Positions 1 through 8,716 are shown, counted from the first letter of the stretch. The stretch is DNA of 49,071 bases from an uncultured Oscillospiraceae bacterium (GCA_944385125.1 CALWVZ010000010.1:1-49071); one strand, 5' to 3'. Numbers and translations: made by a program. Notes: generated from the letters alone by a model not told the origin.

Positions 1-2
1 GC

Positions 3-911
3 CTGGTGAACTGCCCCTTCGGCGCCATTGCCGACAAGAGCCAGATATTCCAGATAATCCAGGCCATCAAGTCCGGCGCCAAGATAATCGCCATCGTGGC
101 CCCCGCCTTTGTCAGCCAGTTTGAGGGCGCCACCCCGGCCAAGCTGCGCAAGGCCATGCGCATCCTGGGCTTTGCCGACACGGTGGAAGTGGCGGTAGGC
201 GCGGACCTGTGTACCATAGAGGAGGCGGAGGACTTTTTGGAGAAGGTGCCGGAGAAGCAGCCCTTCATGGCCACCTCCTGCTGCCCCGCCTGGAGCGTCA
301 TGGCCAAGAAGCTCTTCCCCGAGTTTACCGACTACATCTCCATGGCCCTGACTCCCATGGTGCTCACCGCCCGTATAGTCAAGAAGGACAACCCGGATGC
401 CAAGATAGTTTTCGTGGGCCCCTGCGCTGCCAAGAAGCTGGAGGCCTCCCGCCGCACCATCCGCTCCGATGTGGACTTCGTGCTCACCTTTGAAGAGATC
501 CAGGGCATGTTTGAGGCCAAGGAAGTGGACTTTGCCACCCTGGAGCCCGACGAGCAGGACAAGGACTTTGACGAGGGCACCAGCGCCGGCAGAGGCTTTG
601 CCGTAGTGGGCGGTGTGGCCGCCGCCGTGGCGGACCACATCTCCAAGATAAAGCCCGGCACTGAAGTGAAAATGGAGTTCGGCGACGGACTGCGGGAGTG
701 CCGGAAGATGCTGCTCATGGCCAAGGCCGGCAAGCGCAACGGTTATCTGCTGGAGGGCATGGCCTGCCCCGGCGGCTGCGTGGCAGGAGCCGGCACCATA
801 GCCCCGGTGGCTACGGCTTCCGCAGCGGTGAAGAAATACAAGGACGCAGCTCCCAAACAGACAGCAGGTGAAAGCAGCTATGCGGCAAGGCTTTCCGAGG
901 CCACTGAATGA
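3..911 (+). CDS. [FeFe] hydrogenase, catalytic H-cluster domain (5' end cut by window)
   Basis: The open frame enters from the left edge, so the N-terminus lies outside the window. It begins with a VNCPFGAI segment, typical of the last cysteine of a 2[4Fe-4S] ferredoxin domain. The three H-cluster signatures follow in order: TSCCPAW (about residue 91), GPCAAKKLEA (about 139) and EGMACPGGCVAGAG (about 251). These motifs hold the [4Fe-4S]-linked di-iron centre that reduces protons or oxidises H2. The L2 and L3 motifs depart from the classic group A forms (GPC for MPC, GCVAGAG for GCxxGGGQ), which suggests a group B-type monomeric enzyme; this subgrouping is inference. The protein is expected to be cytoplasmic and to exchange electrons with ferredoxin in fermentation. 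Its stop overlaps the next start as ATGA. Confidence 0.9.
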   Translation: MVNCPFGAIADKSQIFQIIQAIKSGAKIIAIVAPAFVSQFEGATPAKLRKAMRILGFADTVEVAVGADLCTIEEAEDFLEKVPEKQPFMATSCCPAWSVMAKKLFPEFTDYISMALTPMVLTARIVKKDNPDAKIVFVGPCAAKKLEASRRTIRSDVDFVLTFEEIQGMFEAKEVDFATLEPDEQDKDFDEGTSAGRGFAVVGGVAAAVADHISKIKPGTEVKMEFGDGLRECRKMLLMAKAGKRNGYLLEGMACPGGCVAGAGTIAPVATASAAVKKYKDAAPKQTAGESSYAARLSEATE

Positions 912-1465
912 GGACTCAACATAAAGCCGTACGCTTCATAGCGGAGACTGCCATAGGCATTGCCCTGGTGGTCCTGGCCCAGCTGGCGGGCAAGCTCTTC
1001 CCCGCCGGAGCCGTGGTGATAGGGCCCTTGTCCGTCACCCAGCTCATCACCGGCAGCCTGGTCAACTGCGTGCTCTTTGTCTTTGCCGCCCGAACCGGGG
1101 CCCTCTCCGGCATCTGCATAGGCTTCTTTTCCTCCGCCCTGGCCTTCCTTCTTGGGGTGGGCCCGGCCCTGGTGCAGCTGGTGCCGGTGATAGCCTGCGG
1201 CAACGCCATCCTGGCGGGGCTCTTCGGCCTGAGCCGCAGGATGAAGCTGGACAGCCGCATCTCCATGGTCTGCTGCGCCTTTATAAAGTGCGGCTTCCTG
1301 TGGTCCACCGTGCCCGCAGTCATAGCCTCCCTGGGCAGCGTGCCGGAAAAGCAGGCGGCAGTGATGTCCGCCACCTTCTCCTGGCCCCAGGGCGTCACCG
1401 CCCTCATCGGCGGAGCGCTGGCCCTGGTCATCATCCCCAGGCTCATAAAGGCAAAAGCCAACTGA
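908..1465 (+). CDS. ECF-transporter S-component-like integral membrane protein
   Basis: This 185-aa hydrophobic protein has about five to six predicted membrane segments (for example residues 10-28, 35-62, 65-85, 88-107 and 157-178) joined by short loops, the size and layout of energy-coupling-factor S components or related small permeases. The start ATG overlaps the hydrogenase stop (ATGA), so the two are translationally coupled and probably co-transcribed. No substrate motif is recognisable. If it is an S component it would bind a vitamin or cofactor and share an ECF module encoded elsewhere, since no EcfA or EcfT gene is in the window. The link to the hydrogenase could reflect redox cofactor supply, but that is speculation. 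The family assignment is tentative. Confidence 0.6.
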   Translation: MRTQHKAVRFIAETAIGIALVVLAQLAGKLFPAGAVVIGPLSVTQLITGSLVNCVLFVFAARTGALSGICIGFFSSALAFLLGVGPALVQLVPVIACGNAILAGLFGLSRRMKLDSRISMVCCAFIKCGFLWSTVPAVIASLGSVPEKQAAVMSATFSWPQGVTALIGGALALVIIPRLIKAKAN

Positions 1466-1507
1466 AAGACGGGGAGCAAAGAGACAATACTACTGATAAG
1501 CTGAGCG

Positions 1508-1589
1508 AAGCTGCTCGGTTTCCCGGGCAGCTTTCCATATTGAGCCATTAAGATTAGAAGGCTGCCTGCGGCTCACTGATGGCAGCCTT
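1508..1589 (+). terminator. Two consecutive hairpins after the hydrogenase operon
   Basis: Two stems follow the membrane protein. The first pairs 1508-1518 (AAGCTGCTCGG) with 1523-1533 over a TTTC loop and one G.U pair. The second pairs 1558-1566 (AAGGCTGCC) with 1581-1589. Neither has a proper T-tract, so they may be weak terminators or 3'-end protecting structures. The stronger bidirectional terminator is at 1632-1666. Confidence 0.45.
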
Positions 1590-1631
1590 CACCATACCTG
1601 TTCACTCTTAGCCGTTGATCCTTAACTGTAA

Positions 1632-1666
1632 AAAAATTCCTCAGGCCAAAAGCCTGAGGAATTTTT
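1632..1666. terminator. Bidirectional intrinsic terminator between convergent genes
   Basis: A perfect 15-bp stem (AAAAATTCCTCAGGC at 1632-1646 paired with 1652-1666) closes a 5-nt loop. It is flanked by A-runs on the left and T-runs on the right, so it can end transcription both from the hydrogenase side and from the reductase gene whose stop is at 1677. Confidence 0.88.
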
Positions 1667-1676
1667 GCTTAAGTTT

Positions 1677-3752
1677 TCAGATCTTCATGCACACATCCCA
1701 TGCGCGCCAGATGACGGTGCGCAGGTTGCCGATGGCCACGCAGTCGCCCACGCGGTGGGCCTTGCTGTTCTTGCCGCCCAGGGGGGTGGGAACAAAGCCG
1801 ATGCCGTTGACCACATTGTCGCACTCCACCTCAAAGGTGTCGCCGGTCTTGAGGTTCTTCACGGTGCAGGAGCCGTCCCGGATAGCGGTGACGGTGTGCT
1901 CCAGGTATACGGGCACCTTGTGGTACTCCATGGCGTCACGGAGGAAGGAGGTGTTGGCAAGGCAGGTAGCCTGGGCCACCACCAGGTCGTTAAGGTACTC
2001 CACGATGATGGGGTGCTTGCCCTGGAGCACCAGGTCGTAGGCCGCCTCGCAGGAGGACTGGCCGCCGCCGATGAAGAGCACCTTGTCGCCCACGGGGACC
2101 TTCTCCTTCAGCAGCTGGGTGAAGGTGAGGCACTTGTCAAAGCCGGGAACGGTGGGCATGGTCCTGGGTACGGAGCCGGTGGCCACTATGACGTCATCAT
2201 AACCCCGGAGGGTGCCAAGGTCCGTGACCTCGGTGTTCAGGTGGACTTCTATGCCGGCCTTCTCTACCTCTCTCTTGTACCAGCGCAGCAGCTCCTTGTC
2301 GTTCTCCTTGAAGCTCATGGCGGAGGCGGTGAGGAACAGGCCGCCCAGCTCGCCGCTCTTCTCAAAGATAACGGGCTTATGGCCTCTCTGGTACAGCACC
2401 AGGGCGCACTCCATACCGCCGATGCCGCCGCCGATGATGGCCACTTTCTTGGGCTTCTTGGTGGGGACTATCTTGTAGCGGTTGTGCTGCATGGTGGTGG
2501 GGTTCAGAGCGCAGCGGGCCAGGTGCAGGGAGTCGTCCAGTTTCTGCTGGTTGGGAGCGCCCTTCCACTTGGAGAAGTTGAAGCAGCCGTTGTGGCAGCG
2601 GATACAGGGCTTTATCTCGTCCTGACGGCCTTCCATGATCTTGTGGACCCATTCATGGTCAACAAGGTTCTGGCGGGCTATGGCCACGGCGTCAATGGTG
2701 CCGGCGGCTATCTCTTCCGCAGCCACCACCGGGTCCATACGGCCGGCGCAGACCACAGGCTTGTCGGTGAATTTCTTGATGTGCTTTACATACTCCAGGT
2801 TGCAGTTGTCCGGCATGTACTGTGGGGGATGAGCCCAGTACCAGGCGTCGTAGGTGCCGTTGTCGCAGTTGAACATGTCGTAACCGGCGTCGCCCAGATA
2901 CTTGATGGCCCGCTCGGACTCCTCCATATCGCGGCCCCACTCCTCAAAGTCGGTCTCATACGGCATGGCGCCCTTGCCCCACTCCTTGGTCTTGGAGACG
3001 ACGGAGTAACGCAGGGAGACGGGGAAGTCGGCTCCGGCCTCTCTCTTGATGGCCTGGACGATCTCCACCGGGAAGCGGAAGCGGTTCTCAAAGGAGCCGC
3101 CGTACTGGTCGGTACGGTAGTTCCAGTTCTTCATGGTGAACTGGTCAAGGAGGTAGCCCTCGTGGACGGCATGGATCTCTACGCCGTCGACCCCGGCCTC
3201 TCTCAGACGCTTGGCGGTCTTACCGAAGGCTTCCACCATCTCCTGGATCTCAGCCACGGTGAGGGGACGGGACTTCACGTCCTCAGCCCAGCGGTTGGGG
3301 GTGGCAGAGGCGGAGGCGCAGCAGTACTGCACGTCCACTATGGGGCTGGCCAGTTTGTTGAGTATATCGTTCTTGGCCAGCACGGTCATCCAGCCGTTGA
3401 TGGCCATGGAGCGGCCCATGCCGGCGGCCAGCTGGATAAACAGCTTAGCCCCGGTTTTATGGAACTCTACCATATACTCCTTCAGCTGCTTGAACATCTG
3501 GTCGTTCTGGTACAGCCACTTTCTGCCGGGGATACCCAGCTGGTCCTTGACGCACTGCATGCCGGGCAGGATCAGGCCAACGCCGTCCTGGGCTCTGTTG
3601 AGCAGGAAATAGGCGGCTTCCTTATCGAAGTGGTTGGGCTCCAGCCAACCGAACAGGGAAGTGCCGCCCATGGAGCATTGAACGATGCGGTTCTTTATTT
3701 CCACATTGCCGATTTTCCAGGGGGTAAATAGAGGCTGATACTTTGCGTCCAT
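1677..3752 (-). CDS. Old yellow enzyme-family NAD(P)H:flavin oxidoreductase with 4Fe-4S and FAD domains
   Basis: This 691-aa protein has the architecture of the 2,4-dienoyl-CoA reductase/BaiCD/trimethylamine dehydrogenase group. An N-terminal FMN-binding TIM barrel (about residues 1-350; PWKIGNVEIKNRIV near the start, later EIHAVHEGYLLDQF and GGSFENRFRF) is followed by the cluster motif CIRCHNGC with a further cysteine in LARCALNP. Then come an FAD dinucleotide fold (GGGIGGMECALVLYQRG) and an NAD(P) fold (FIGGGQSSCEAAYDLV). Such enzymes reduce activated C=C bonds of enoates, enoyl-CoAs or bile-acid intermediates in the cytoplasm; the substrate here is unknown. The frame is open upstream, but ATG at 3752 is chosen because it follows an AAAGGA site and starts the family's usual N-terminus. 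It is monocistronic, with its own promoter at 3871-3899 and a leader of about 110 nt. Confidence 0.88.
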   Translation of the reverse strand: MDAKYQPLFTPWKIGNVEIKNRIVQCSMGGTSLFGWLEPNHFDKEAAYFLLNRAQDGVGLILPGMQCVKDQLGIPGRKWLYQNDQMFKQLKEYMVEFHKTGAKLFIQLAAGMGRSMAINGWMTVLAKNDILNKLASPIVDVQYCCASASATPNRWAEDVKSRPLTVAEIQEMVEAFGKTAKRLREAGVDGVEIHAVHEGYLLDQFTMKNWNYRTDQYGGSFENRFRFPVEIVQAIKREAGADFPVSLRYSVVSKTKEWGKGAMPYETDFEEWGRDMEESERAIKYLGDAGYDMFNCDNGTYDAWYWAHPPQYMPDNCNLEYVKHIKKFTDKPVVCAGRMDPVVAAEEIAAGTIDAVAIARQNLVDHEWVHKIMEGRQDEIKPCIRCHNGCFNFSKWKGAPNQQKLDDSLHLARCALNPTTMQHNRYKIVPTKKPKKVAIIGGGIGGMECALVLYQRGHKPVIFEKSGELGGLFLTASAMSFKENDKELLRWYKREVEKAGIEVHLNTEVTDLGTLRGYDDVIVATGSVPRTMPTVPGFDKCLTFTQLLKEKVPVGDKVLFIGGGQSSCEAAYDLVLQGKHPIIVEYLNDLVVAQATCLANTSFLRDAMEYHKVPVYLEHTVTAIRDGSCTVKNLKTGDTFEVECDNVVNGIGFVPTPLGGKNSKAHRVGDCVAIGNLRTVIWRAWDVCMKI

Positions 3753-3793
3753 AAAATCTTCCTTTCTGATTTTACTTGAATTTTTAAACAAAA

Positions 3794-3828
3794 CGGAGCT
3801 GGAGCCAAGCTTCCGGGTCACAGCTCCG
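3794..3828 (-). promoter_or_regulatory. Terminator-like hairpin in the leader of the reductase gene
   Basis: On the minus strand an 8-bp stem (CGGAGCTG at 3821-3828 with CAGCTCCG at 3794-3801) is followed at once by TTTTGTTT. It lies between the promoter (3871-3899) and the start codon (3752), so it could act as an attenuator. No riboswitch class was recognised and no clear antiterminator was found. Confidence 0.4.
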
Positions 3829-3870
3829 AGCGTTACAAAATAAACGAAGTCTCTGCGTATATCTGACAAG

Positions 3871-3899
3871 ATTATAGCACAGCATTCCACAATTATCAA
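3871..3899 (-). promoter_or_regulatory. Sigma-A promoter of the reductase gene
   Basis: On the minus strand TTGATA (3894-3899) is separated by 17 bp from TATAAT (3871-3876), which is also preceded by TGC, an extended -10. The predicted transcript starts near 3864. The rest of 3753-4029, apart from this promoter and the leader hairpin, shows no gene. Confidence 0.75.
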
Positions 3900-4029
3900 T
3901 CGCTTTTCTCCGGAAAATTTAGTGCTTTTGCCAGACAATATAGGGCATTTTGTATATACACGCCGAGAAACTTGCAGTTTTATAGTTTACCATATTTTCA
4001 TGTACTGGATGGGGGCAGAGTTTTTATAC

Positions 4030-4057
4030 TTGCAAAAAGCTAAATAAATGGTATACT
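4030..4057 (+). promoter_or_regulatory. Promoter of the tracrRNA
   Basis: TTGCAA (4030-4035) and TATACT (4052-4057) are 16 bp apart and the -10 is extended (TGG before it). Transcription is expected to start near 4064, just upstream of the anti-repeat. The -10 context (ATGGTATACT) resembles the promoter-like end of the CRISPR repeat (ATGGTATAAT). Confidence 0.7.
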
Positions 4058-4063
4058 ATTTAT

Positions 4064-4160
4064 AGTTCTTATACCATACCAAGAACTGCCAGGTTACTAT
4101 GATAAGGTAGTAAACCGAAGAGCTCTGACGCCTCGCTTTCAGCGGGGCGTCATCTCTTTA
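4064..4160 (+). ncRNA. tracrRNA of the type II-C CRISPR system
   Basis: Positions 4069-4088 are identical to 20 nt of the array repeat as written on the plus strand. The array is read on the minus strand, so this is an anti-repeat. Pairing continues imperfectly to about 4102, with a mismatch bulge at 4094-4095 and G.U pairs near the end, which is the usual bulged repeat:anti-repeat duplex. After it come ATAAGG, a small GGT/ACC nexus stem, CCGAAGAGCTCT, and a 10-bp terminal hairpin (4127-4136 with 4142-4151, loop TTTCA) followed by ATCTCTTTAT, which also serves as terminator. The RNA should pair with each crRNA, be processed with it, and load Cas9. Ends are predicted. Confidence 0.9.
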
Positions 4161-4184
4161 TATATGTTGTAATTAAAGGCAAAG

Positions 4185-4190
4185 TATAAT
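4185..4190 (+). promoter_or_regulatory. Possible -10 box of the cas9-cas1-cas2 operon
   Basis: A perfect TATAAT lies between the tracrRNA terminator and the cas9 ribosome binding site (AGGAGGGG, 4223-4230). No good -35 box is present at the usual distance, so the promoter may be weak or activator-dependent. Confidence 0.45.
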
Positions 4191-4233
4191 AAAATATTAC
4201 AAGATATTTACGGACGTTTTTTAGGAGGGGAGA

Positions 4234-7200
4234 ATGATGAATAGATACGCCGTGGGTTTGGATATTGGGGTGGCCTCGGTTGGCTGGGCTGCTCTGGCCC
4301 TGGACCGGGAGGAAAAGCCCGCGGGAATACTGGACATGGGCGTGAGGGTGTTTCCGGCGGCGGAGCACCCAAAGACCGGCGCCTCCCTGGCCCTGCCCAG
4401 AAGGGAGGCCAGGAGCGGACGGCGCAGGCTGCGGCGCCACCGCCACAGAAATGAGAGGATAAGACGGGCCATAGTGGAGCAGGGCCTGCTGACAGAGAGC
4501 GAGCTGGAGGAGCTTTTCCAGGGGCGGCTGGAGGATATCTATGCTCTGAGAGTGAGGGCTTTGGACGAGCCGGTGAACCCCAGGGAATTTGCCCGGATAC
4601 TTATACACCTGTCCCAACGGCGGGGTTTTCGCTCCAACAGAAAGGGAGAGGAGCAGGGAGCGGACGGCAGGCTGTTGGCAGCGGTGAAGGAAAACAGGCA
4701 GAAGATGGAGGAAAAGGGATACCGTACCGCCGCCGAGCTGCTGCTGAAGGACGAGAGCTTTGCAGAGCACAAGAGAAACAGAGGCGGGGAGTATCTCTCC
4801 ACGATATCCAGGGACATGACGGAGGATGAGGTGCATAAGTTGTTCGCCGCCCAGCGGAGCCTGGGCAGCGAGTTTGCCGGAGAGGAGCTTGAGAAAAGAT
4901 ACCTGGATATACTGCTGAGCCAGAGGTCTTTTGACGAGGGCCCAGGGGGAAACAGCCCCTATGGAGGCAGCCGGATAGAGAACATGGTGGGCAAATGCAC
5001 CTTTGAAAAGGGAGAAGCAAGAGCGGCAAAGGCGGAATACTCCTTTGAATACTTTGCCTTCTTGGAAAAGCTAAACCATATAAGAATGGTGAAGAGCGGA
5101 GAGAGCCTGCCTCTGACGGAGGGACAGCGGAGAAAACTGATTGAGCTGGCCCACAAAAGCGACAGCATAACTTACCTTAAAGTGAGAAAGGAGCTGGGCC
5201 TGGGGGAGGAATGGCGCTTCAACATGCTGCGCTATGAGGCCGGGGTGCAGCCGGAAGAGACGGAAAAGAAGGCCAAGCTGACGGGATTGAAGGCCTACCA
5301 TCAGATGAGAAAAGCCTTTGAAAAAGTGTCAAAGGGGGTGTTTGCCCAGCTCACAAGGGAGCAGCGCAACCTGATAGGGCGGACGCTGAGCCTGTATAAG
5401 ACCTCCGAAAAGATACGGGAGGCCCTGGCGGAGGGCGGGCTGGAGCCCTGCCTGATAGAAGCGGCAGAAAATGCGGGCAGCTTCAGGGGCTTCGGGCATT
5501 TGTCGGCCAAGGCCTGCGACAAGCTGATACCTTTCCTGGAGCAGGGGATGAACTATAACCAGGCCTGCGCCGCCGCCGGCTACGATTTCAGAGCCCATGA
5601 GGAAGGGGAGCGCTCACTGCTGCTGCACTGCAGCCAGGAGGAGCTGGCGGACATCACAAGCCCGGTGGTGAAACGCTCCATTGCCCAGAGCATCAAGGTT
5701 CTCAACGCCATAATACGCAAGCAGGGCGGCAGCCCCAGCTACGTCAATATCGAGCTGGCCCGGGAGCTGGCCAAGGACTTATCCGAGAGAAAGAAGCTGA
5801 AAAAAGACATGGAGGCCAACCGAAGTAGGAACGAGGCTGCCATGGAAAGGCTGAAAAAAGAATACGGCCTGAGCAATGCCGGAGGCCAGGATCTGGTGAA
5901 GTTCAAGCTGTTTCAGGAGCAGGACGGGGTATGCGCCTACTCCCTTAAACGCATATCCATAGAGCGGCTGTTTGAGCCGGGCTATGCGGAGGTGGACCAC
6001 ATAATCCCCTACAGCATAAGTTTTGACGACAGTTACAAAAACAAGGTGCTGGTGCTGACGGAAGAGAACAGAAACAAGGGAAACCGCCTGCCGATGGAAT
6101 ATCTCAGCGGGAAGCGCCGGGAGGATTTTCAGGTGTGGGTAAACAGCACGGTGCGGGATTACAGGAAACGCCAAAACCTGTTGAAAGAAAAGATAAGCCA
6201 GGAGGAAGAAGCGCAATTTAAGGAGCGCAGCCTGCAGGACACCAAGCACGCCTCCCGGGTGATGATGAACCTGATAAGAGATAAGCTGGCCTTTGCTCCC
6301 AGCCCCACGGGGAGAAAGAAACGGGTGACGGCGGTAAACGGGCAGATAACCGCAGTGCTGAGAAAGCGCTGGGGGCTGAACAAAAACAGAGAGGACGGAG
6401 ACCTGCACCACAGCCTGGATGCGGTGGTGATCGCCTGCGCCACGGATGCCATGATACAGCAGATATCCAGGAACACCGCTTTGCGGGAGTGCAGATACAT
6501 GCAGCACGAGAAGGGCAGCCTTGCCATAGACGGCAGCACTGGAGAGGTGCTGCGGGACTTCCCCTATCCCTGGCCGGATTTCCGCAGGGAGCTGGAGGGA
6601 CGCCTGGCAAGGGACCCTGCCAAGGTGCTGGGAGACATGAAGCTGCCCTTCTACATGGGCAAGGAGCTGCCCAAGGCGATATTCGTATCCAGAATGCCCA
6701 GACGCAAGGTCACGGGGGCCGCCCACAAGGACACGGTAAAAAGCGCAAGACTGCTGGAGCAGGGCTATGTGCTGGTTAAGCGCAGCATAACGGAGCTGAA
6801 GCTGAAGGACGGGGAGATAGAGGGCTATTACAACAAGGACAGCGACATCCTGTTGTACGAGGCATTAAAGAAGCAGCTGGAAGAGCACGGAGGGGACGGA
6901 AAAAAAGCCTTTGCCCAGCCCTTCCACAAGCCGAAGCGGGACGGCAGCCCCGGCCCTCTGGTAAACAAGGTGAAGCTGACGGAAAAGACGACCATGGCGG
7001 TGCCGGTGCAGGGAGGGCAGGCCGTGGCGGACAACGACAGCATGGTGAGGACGGACGTGTTCTATGTGGAGGGAGAGGGCTATTACCTGGTGCCCATATA
7101 TGTGGCGGACACGCTGAAGGACAAGCTGCCCGGCAGGGCCTGCGTGGCGAACAAGTCCTATGCGGAGTGGAAGGAGATGCGGGAGGAGGACTTTATATTT

Positions 7201-7500
7201 TCCCTGTACCCCGACGACCTGTTCCTGGCGGAACACAGGGGACAGCTGAAATTCAGCAAGGTCCACAAGGAGAGCACGCTCCCGGACAGCTTTACCTGCA
7301 AAAGCCAGCTTATGTACTTTACAGGGACGGACATAAGCACAGGAGCGATATCCGGGGAAACACATGACGGAGCGTATAAATCAAGAGGCATCGGAGTGAA
7401 GACTCTTAAACGACTGGAAAAATATACGGTGGACGTTTTGGGGGAATATCACAAGGTGGGGAAGGAAAAAAGACTGGGATTTGAAAATATGAGGAGATGA
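4234..7500 (+). CDS. cas9: Type II-C CRISPR-associated endonuclease Cas9
   Basis: This 1088-aa protein is the RNA-guided nuclease of the locus, and its length fits the compact II-C group (about 980-1100 aa). RuvC-I is YAVGLDIGVASVGWA with catalytic D10. An arginine-rich bridge helix follows (around residues 50-75, RREARSGRRRLRRHRHRN), then the helical recognition lobe. RuvC-II is VNIELARE with E507. The HNH domain contains VDHIIPYS with H589 and EENRNKGNR with N612. RuvC-III is GDLHHSLDAVV with H726 and D729. All catalytic residues are present, so the enzyme should cut both strands; the C-terminal region should read the PAM. Two ATGs are adjacent (4234 and 4237); the second has better spacing (6 nt) from AGGAGGGG. 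There is no csn2 or cas4, which places the locus in II-C. The stop is 3 bp before cas1. Confidence 0.97.
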   Translation: MMNRYAVGLDIGVASVGWAALALDREEKPAGILDMGVRVFPAAEHPKTGASLALPRREARSGRRRLRRHRHRNERIRRAIVEQGLLTESELEELFQGRLEDIYALRVRALDEPVNPREFARILIHLSQRRGFRSNRKGEEQGADGRLLAAVKENRQKMEEKGYRTAAELLLKDESFAEHKRNRGGEYLSTISRDMTEDEVHKLFAAQRSLGSEFAGEELEKRYLDILLSQRSFDEGPGGNSPYGGSRIENMVGKCTFEKGEARAAKAEYSFEYFAFLEKLNHIRMVKSGESLPLTEGQRRKLIELAHKSDSITYLKVRKELGLGEEWRFNMLRYEAGVQPEETEKKAKLTGLKAYHQMRKAFEKVSKGVFAQLTREQRNLIGRTLSLYKTSEKIREALAEGGLEPCLIEAAENAGSFRGFGHLSAKACDKLIPFLEQGMNYNQACAAAGYDFRAHEEGERSLLLHCSQEELADITSPVVKRSIAQSIKVLNAIIRKQGGSPSYVNIELARELAKDLSERKKLKKDMEANRSRNEAAMERLKKEYGLSNAGGQDLVKFKLFQEQDGVCAYSLKRISIERLFEPGYAEVDHIIPYSISFDDSYKNKVLVLTEENRNKGNRLPMEYLSGKRREDFQVWVNSTVRDYRKRQNLLKEKISQEEEAQFKERSLQDTKHASRVMMNLIRDKLAFAPSPTGRKKRVTAVNGQITAVLRKRWGLNKNREDGDLHHSLDAVVIACATDAMIQQISRNTALRECRYMQHEKGSLAIDGSTGEVLRDFPYPWPDFRRELEGRLARDPAKVLGDMKLPFYMGKELPKAIFVSRMPRRKVTGAAHKDTVKSARLLEQGYVLVKRSITELKLKDGEIEGYYNKDSDILLYEALKKQLEEHGGDGKKAFAQPFHKPKRDGSPGPLVNKVKLTEKTTMAVPVQGGQAVADNDSMVRTDVFYVEGEGYYLVPIYVADTLKDKLPGRACVANKSYAEWKEMREEDFIFSLYPDDLFLAEHRGQLKFSKVHKESTLPDSFTCKSQLMYFTGTDISTGAISGETHDGAYKSRGIGVKTLKRLEKYTVDVLGEYHKVGKEKRLGFENMRR

Positions 7501-7503
7501 GCC

Positions 7504-8403
7504 ATGGCCTTCAGAAATGTTATCATAGAAAGTCCCGCATCCCTCAGCCTGAGAAACAGCCGGCTGGTAATACGTACGGACCGGGAGCACGAGCTGCCGG
7601 TGGAGGACATTTCCGCCCTTTTGATAGAGAGCAGACAGACAAACATAAGCGCAGCCGCACTTTCCCGTCTGGGAGAGTGCGGCTGCGCCGTTTTCTTCTG
7701 CGACGAAAGACACCTGCCCTGCGCCGTGCTCAGCCCCTTTGCCGGACACAGCCGGGAGCTGGCCGTGCTGAAAAACCAGCTGGAGGCGGGAGAGGTGCTG
7801 AAAAAGCGGCTCTGGCAGAGCGTAGTTGCGGCGAAAATCAAAAACCAGGCTGCCTGTCTGAGACTGATGGACAAGACGGCGGGGGCGGAAGGACTGGAAA
7901 ATATGGCAAAACAGGTGCGCTCCGGGGACAGCGGAAATCTGGAAGCCGCAGCCGCACAGAGATATTTCCCGGCCCTGTTCGGCAGGGGCTTTTACCGGGG
8001 GCGGGAGGACGGCATAAACTCTGCGCTGAACTATGGCTACGCCATAGTCAGGGGAGCGGTTGCCCGATGCCTGGCAGTATACGGTTTTCTGCCGGCCCTG
8101 GGACTGCACCACAGGAGCGAGCTGAATAATTTTAACCTGGCAGACGACTTGATGGAACCTTTCCGCCCGCTGGTGGACATGCTCGTATACCTGAACTTTG
8201 AGAGCGGAGACGAATTGGACCCGGCGGGCAAGCGGCTGCTTTTCAACTGCCTTAACCTGGAAGTGATATCCGGAGGACAGCGCCACAGCCTGGCCTATGG
8301 GGCGGAGAGACTGGTGCAGAGTCTGGGACGCTCGATGGAGAGAGGACAGGCCGCCCTGCTGCTGCCGGAACTGACAGAGCTGAAACAGCACAGCTATGAA
8401 TAG
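7504..8403 (+). CDS. cas1: CRISPR adaptation integrase Cas1
   Basis: This 299-aa protein is the catalytic subunit of the spacer integrase. The N-terminal beta-rich domain (about residues 1-80) precedes the all-helical catalytic domain. Expected metal-ligand motifs are visible: the glutamate in GNLEAAAAQRYFPALFG (about residue 147), the histidine in ALGLHHRSELNNFNLADDL (about 203) and the acidic residues of DDLMEPFRPLVD just after it. It should form the Cas1-Cas2 complex that inserts new 30-nt spacers, with Cas9 helping to select PAM-bearing protospacers as in other type II systems. The start ATG lies 3 bp after the cas9 stop, and its last 8 nt overlap cas2. Confidence 0.96.
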   Translation: MAFRNVIIESPASLSLRNSRLVIRTDREHELPVEDISALLIESRQTNISAAALSRLGECGCAVFFCDERHLPCAVLSPFAGHSRELAVLKNQLEAGEVLKKRLWQSVVAAKIKNQAACLRLMDKTAGAEGLENMAKQVRSGDSGNLEAAAAQRYFPALFGRGFYRGREDGINSALNYGYAIVRGAVARCLAVYGFLPALGLHHRSELNNFNLADDLMEPFRPLVDMLVYLNFESGDELDPAGKRLLFNCLNLEVISGGQRHSLAYGAERLVQSLGRSMERGQAALLLPELTELKQHSYE

Positions 8404-8716
8404 GTTTATGAGAATATTGGTGTTTTTTGACCTGCCGGTGAAAACAAAAAAGCAGAGGAGAGAGGCAACTCGCTTTAGAAACTTCCTGCTGAACGACGGC
8501 TATCACATGGTGCAGTTTTCCGTATATGCCAGAGTGTGCAACGGTATGGACGCAGTGAACAAGCACAGGGGCCGGATAAAAAACAATCTGCCGGAGAACG
8601 GGGCGATAAGGCTGCTGGTGATAACGGAGCGGCAGTATGAGGCCATAGATATCCTGCTGGGTGGACTGAGCCAGGCGGACGACAGCTTCCAGTGGGAACA
8701 GCTTTCAATTTTCTGA
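8396..8716 (+). CDS. cas2: CRISPR adaptation protein Cas2
   Basis: This 106-aa protein has the ferredoxin-like fold of Cas2, with the first strand MRILVFFDLP carrying the conserved aspartate and a later strand IRLLVITERQYE. It is the structural dimer that bridges two Cas1 dimers during spacer integration. Its ATG lies inside the last codons of cas1, so translation is coupled. The operon ends about 40 bp downstream at a hairpin that separates it from the array. Confidence 0.96.
   Translation: MNRFMRILVFFDLPVKTKKQRREATRFRNFLLNDGYHMVQFSVYARVCNGMDAVNKHRGRIKNNLPENGAIRLLVITERQYEAIDILLGGLSQADDSFQWEQLSIF

Noticed and set aside
1558..1589. Considered as a second full terminator after the hydrogenase operon
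   Set aside because: The 9-bp stem has no T-tract, so it is kept only as part of a hairpin pair.
1665..3731. A 688-codon plus-strand frame opposite the reductase gene
   Set aside because: Translation is rich in Val, Gly, Leu and His without domains; the minus strand carries a full FMN/4Fe-4S/FAD enzyme.
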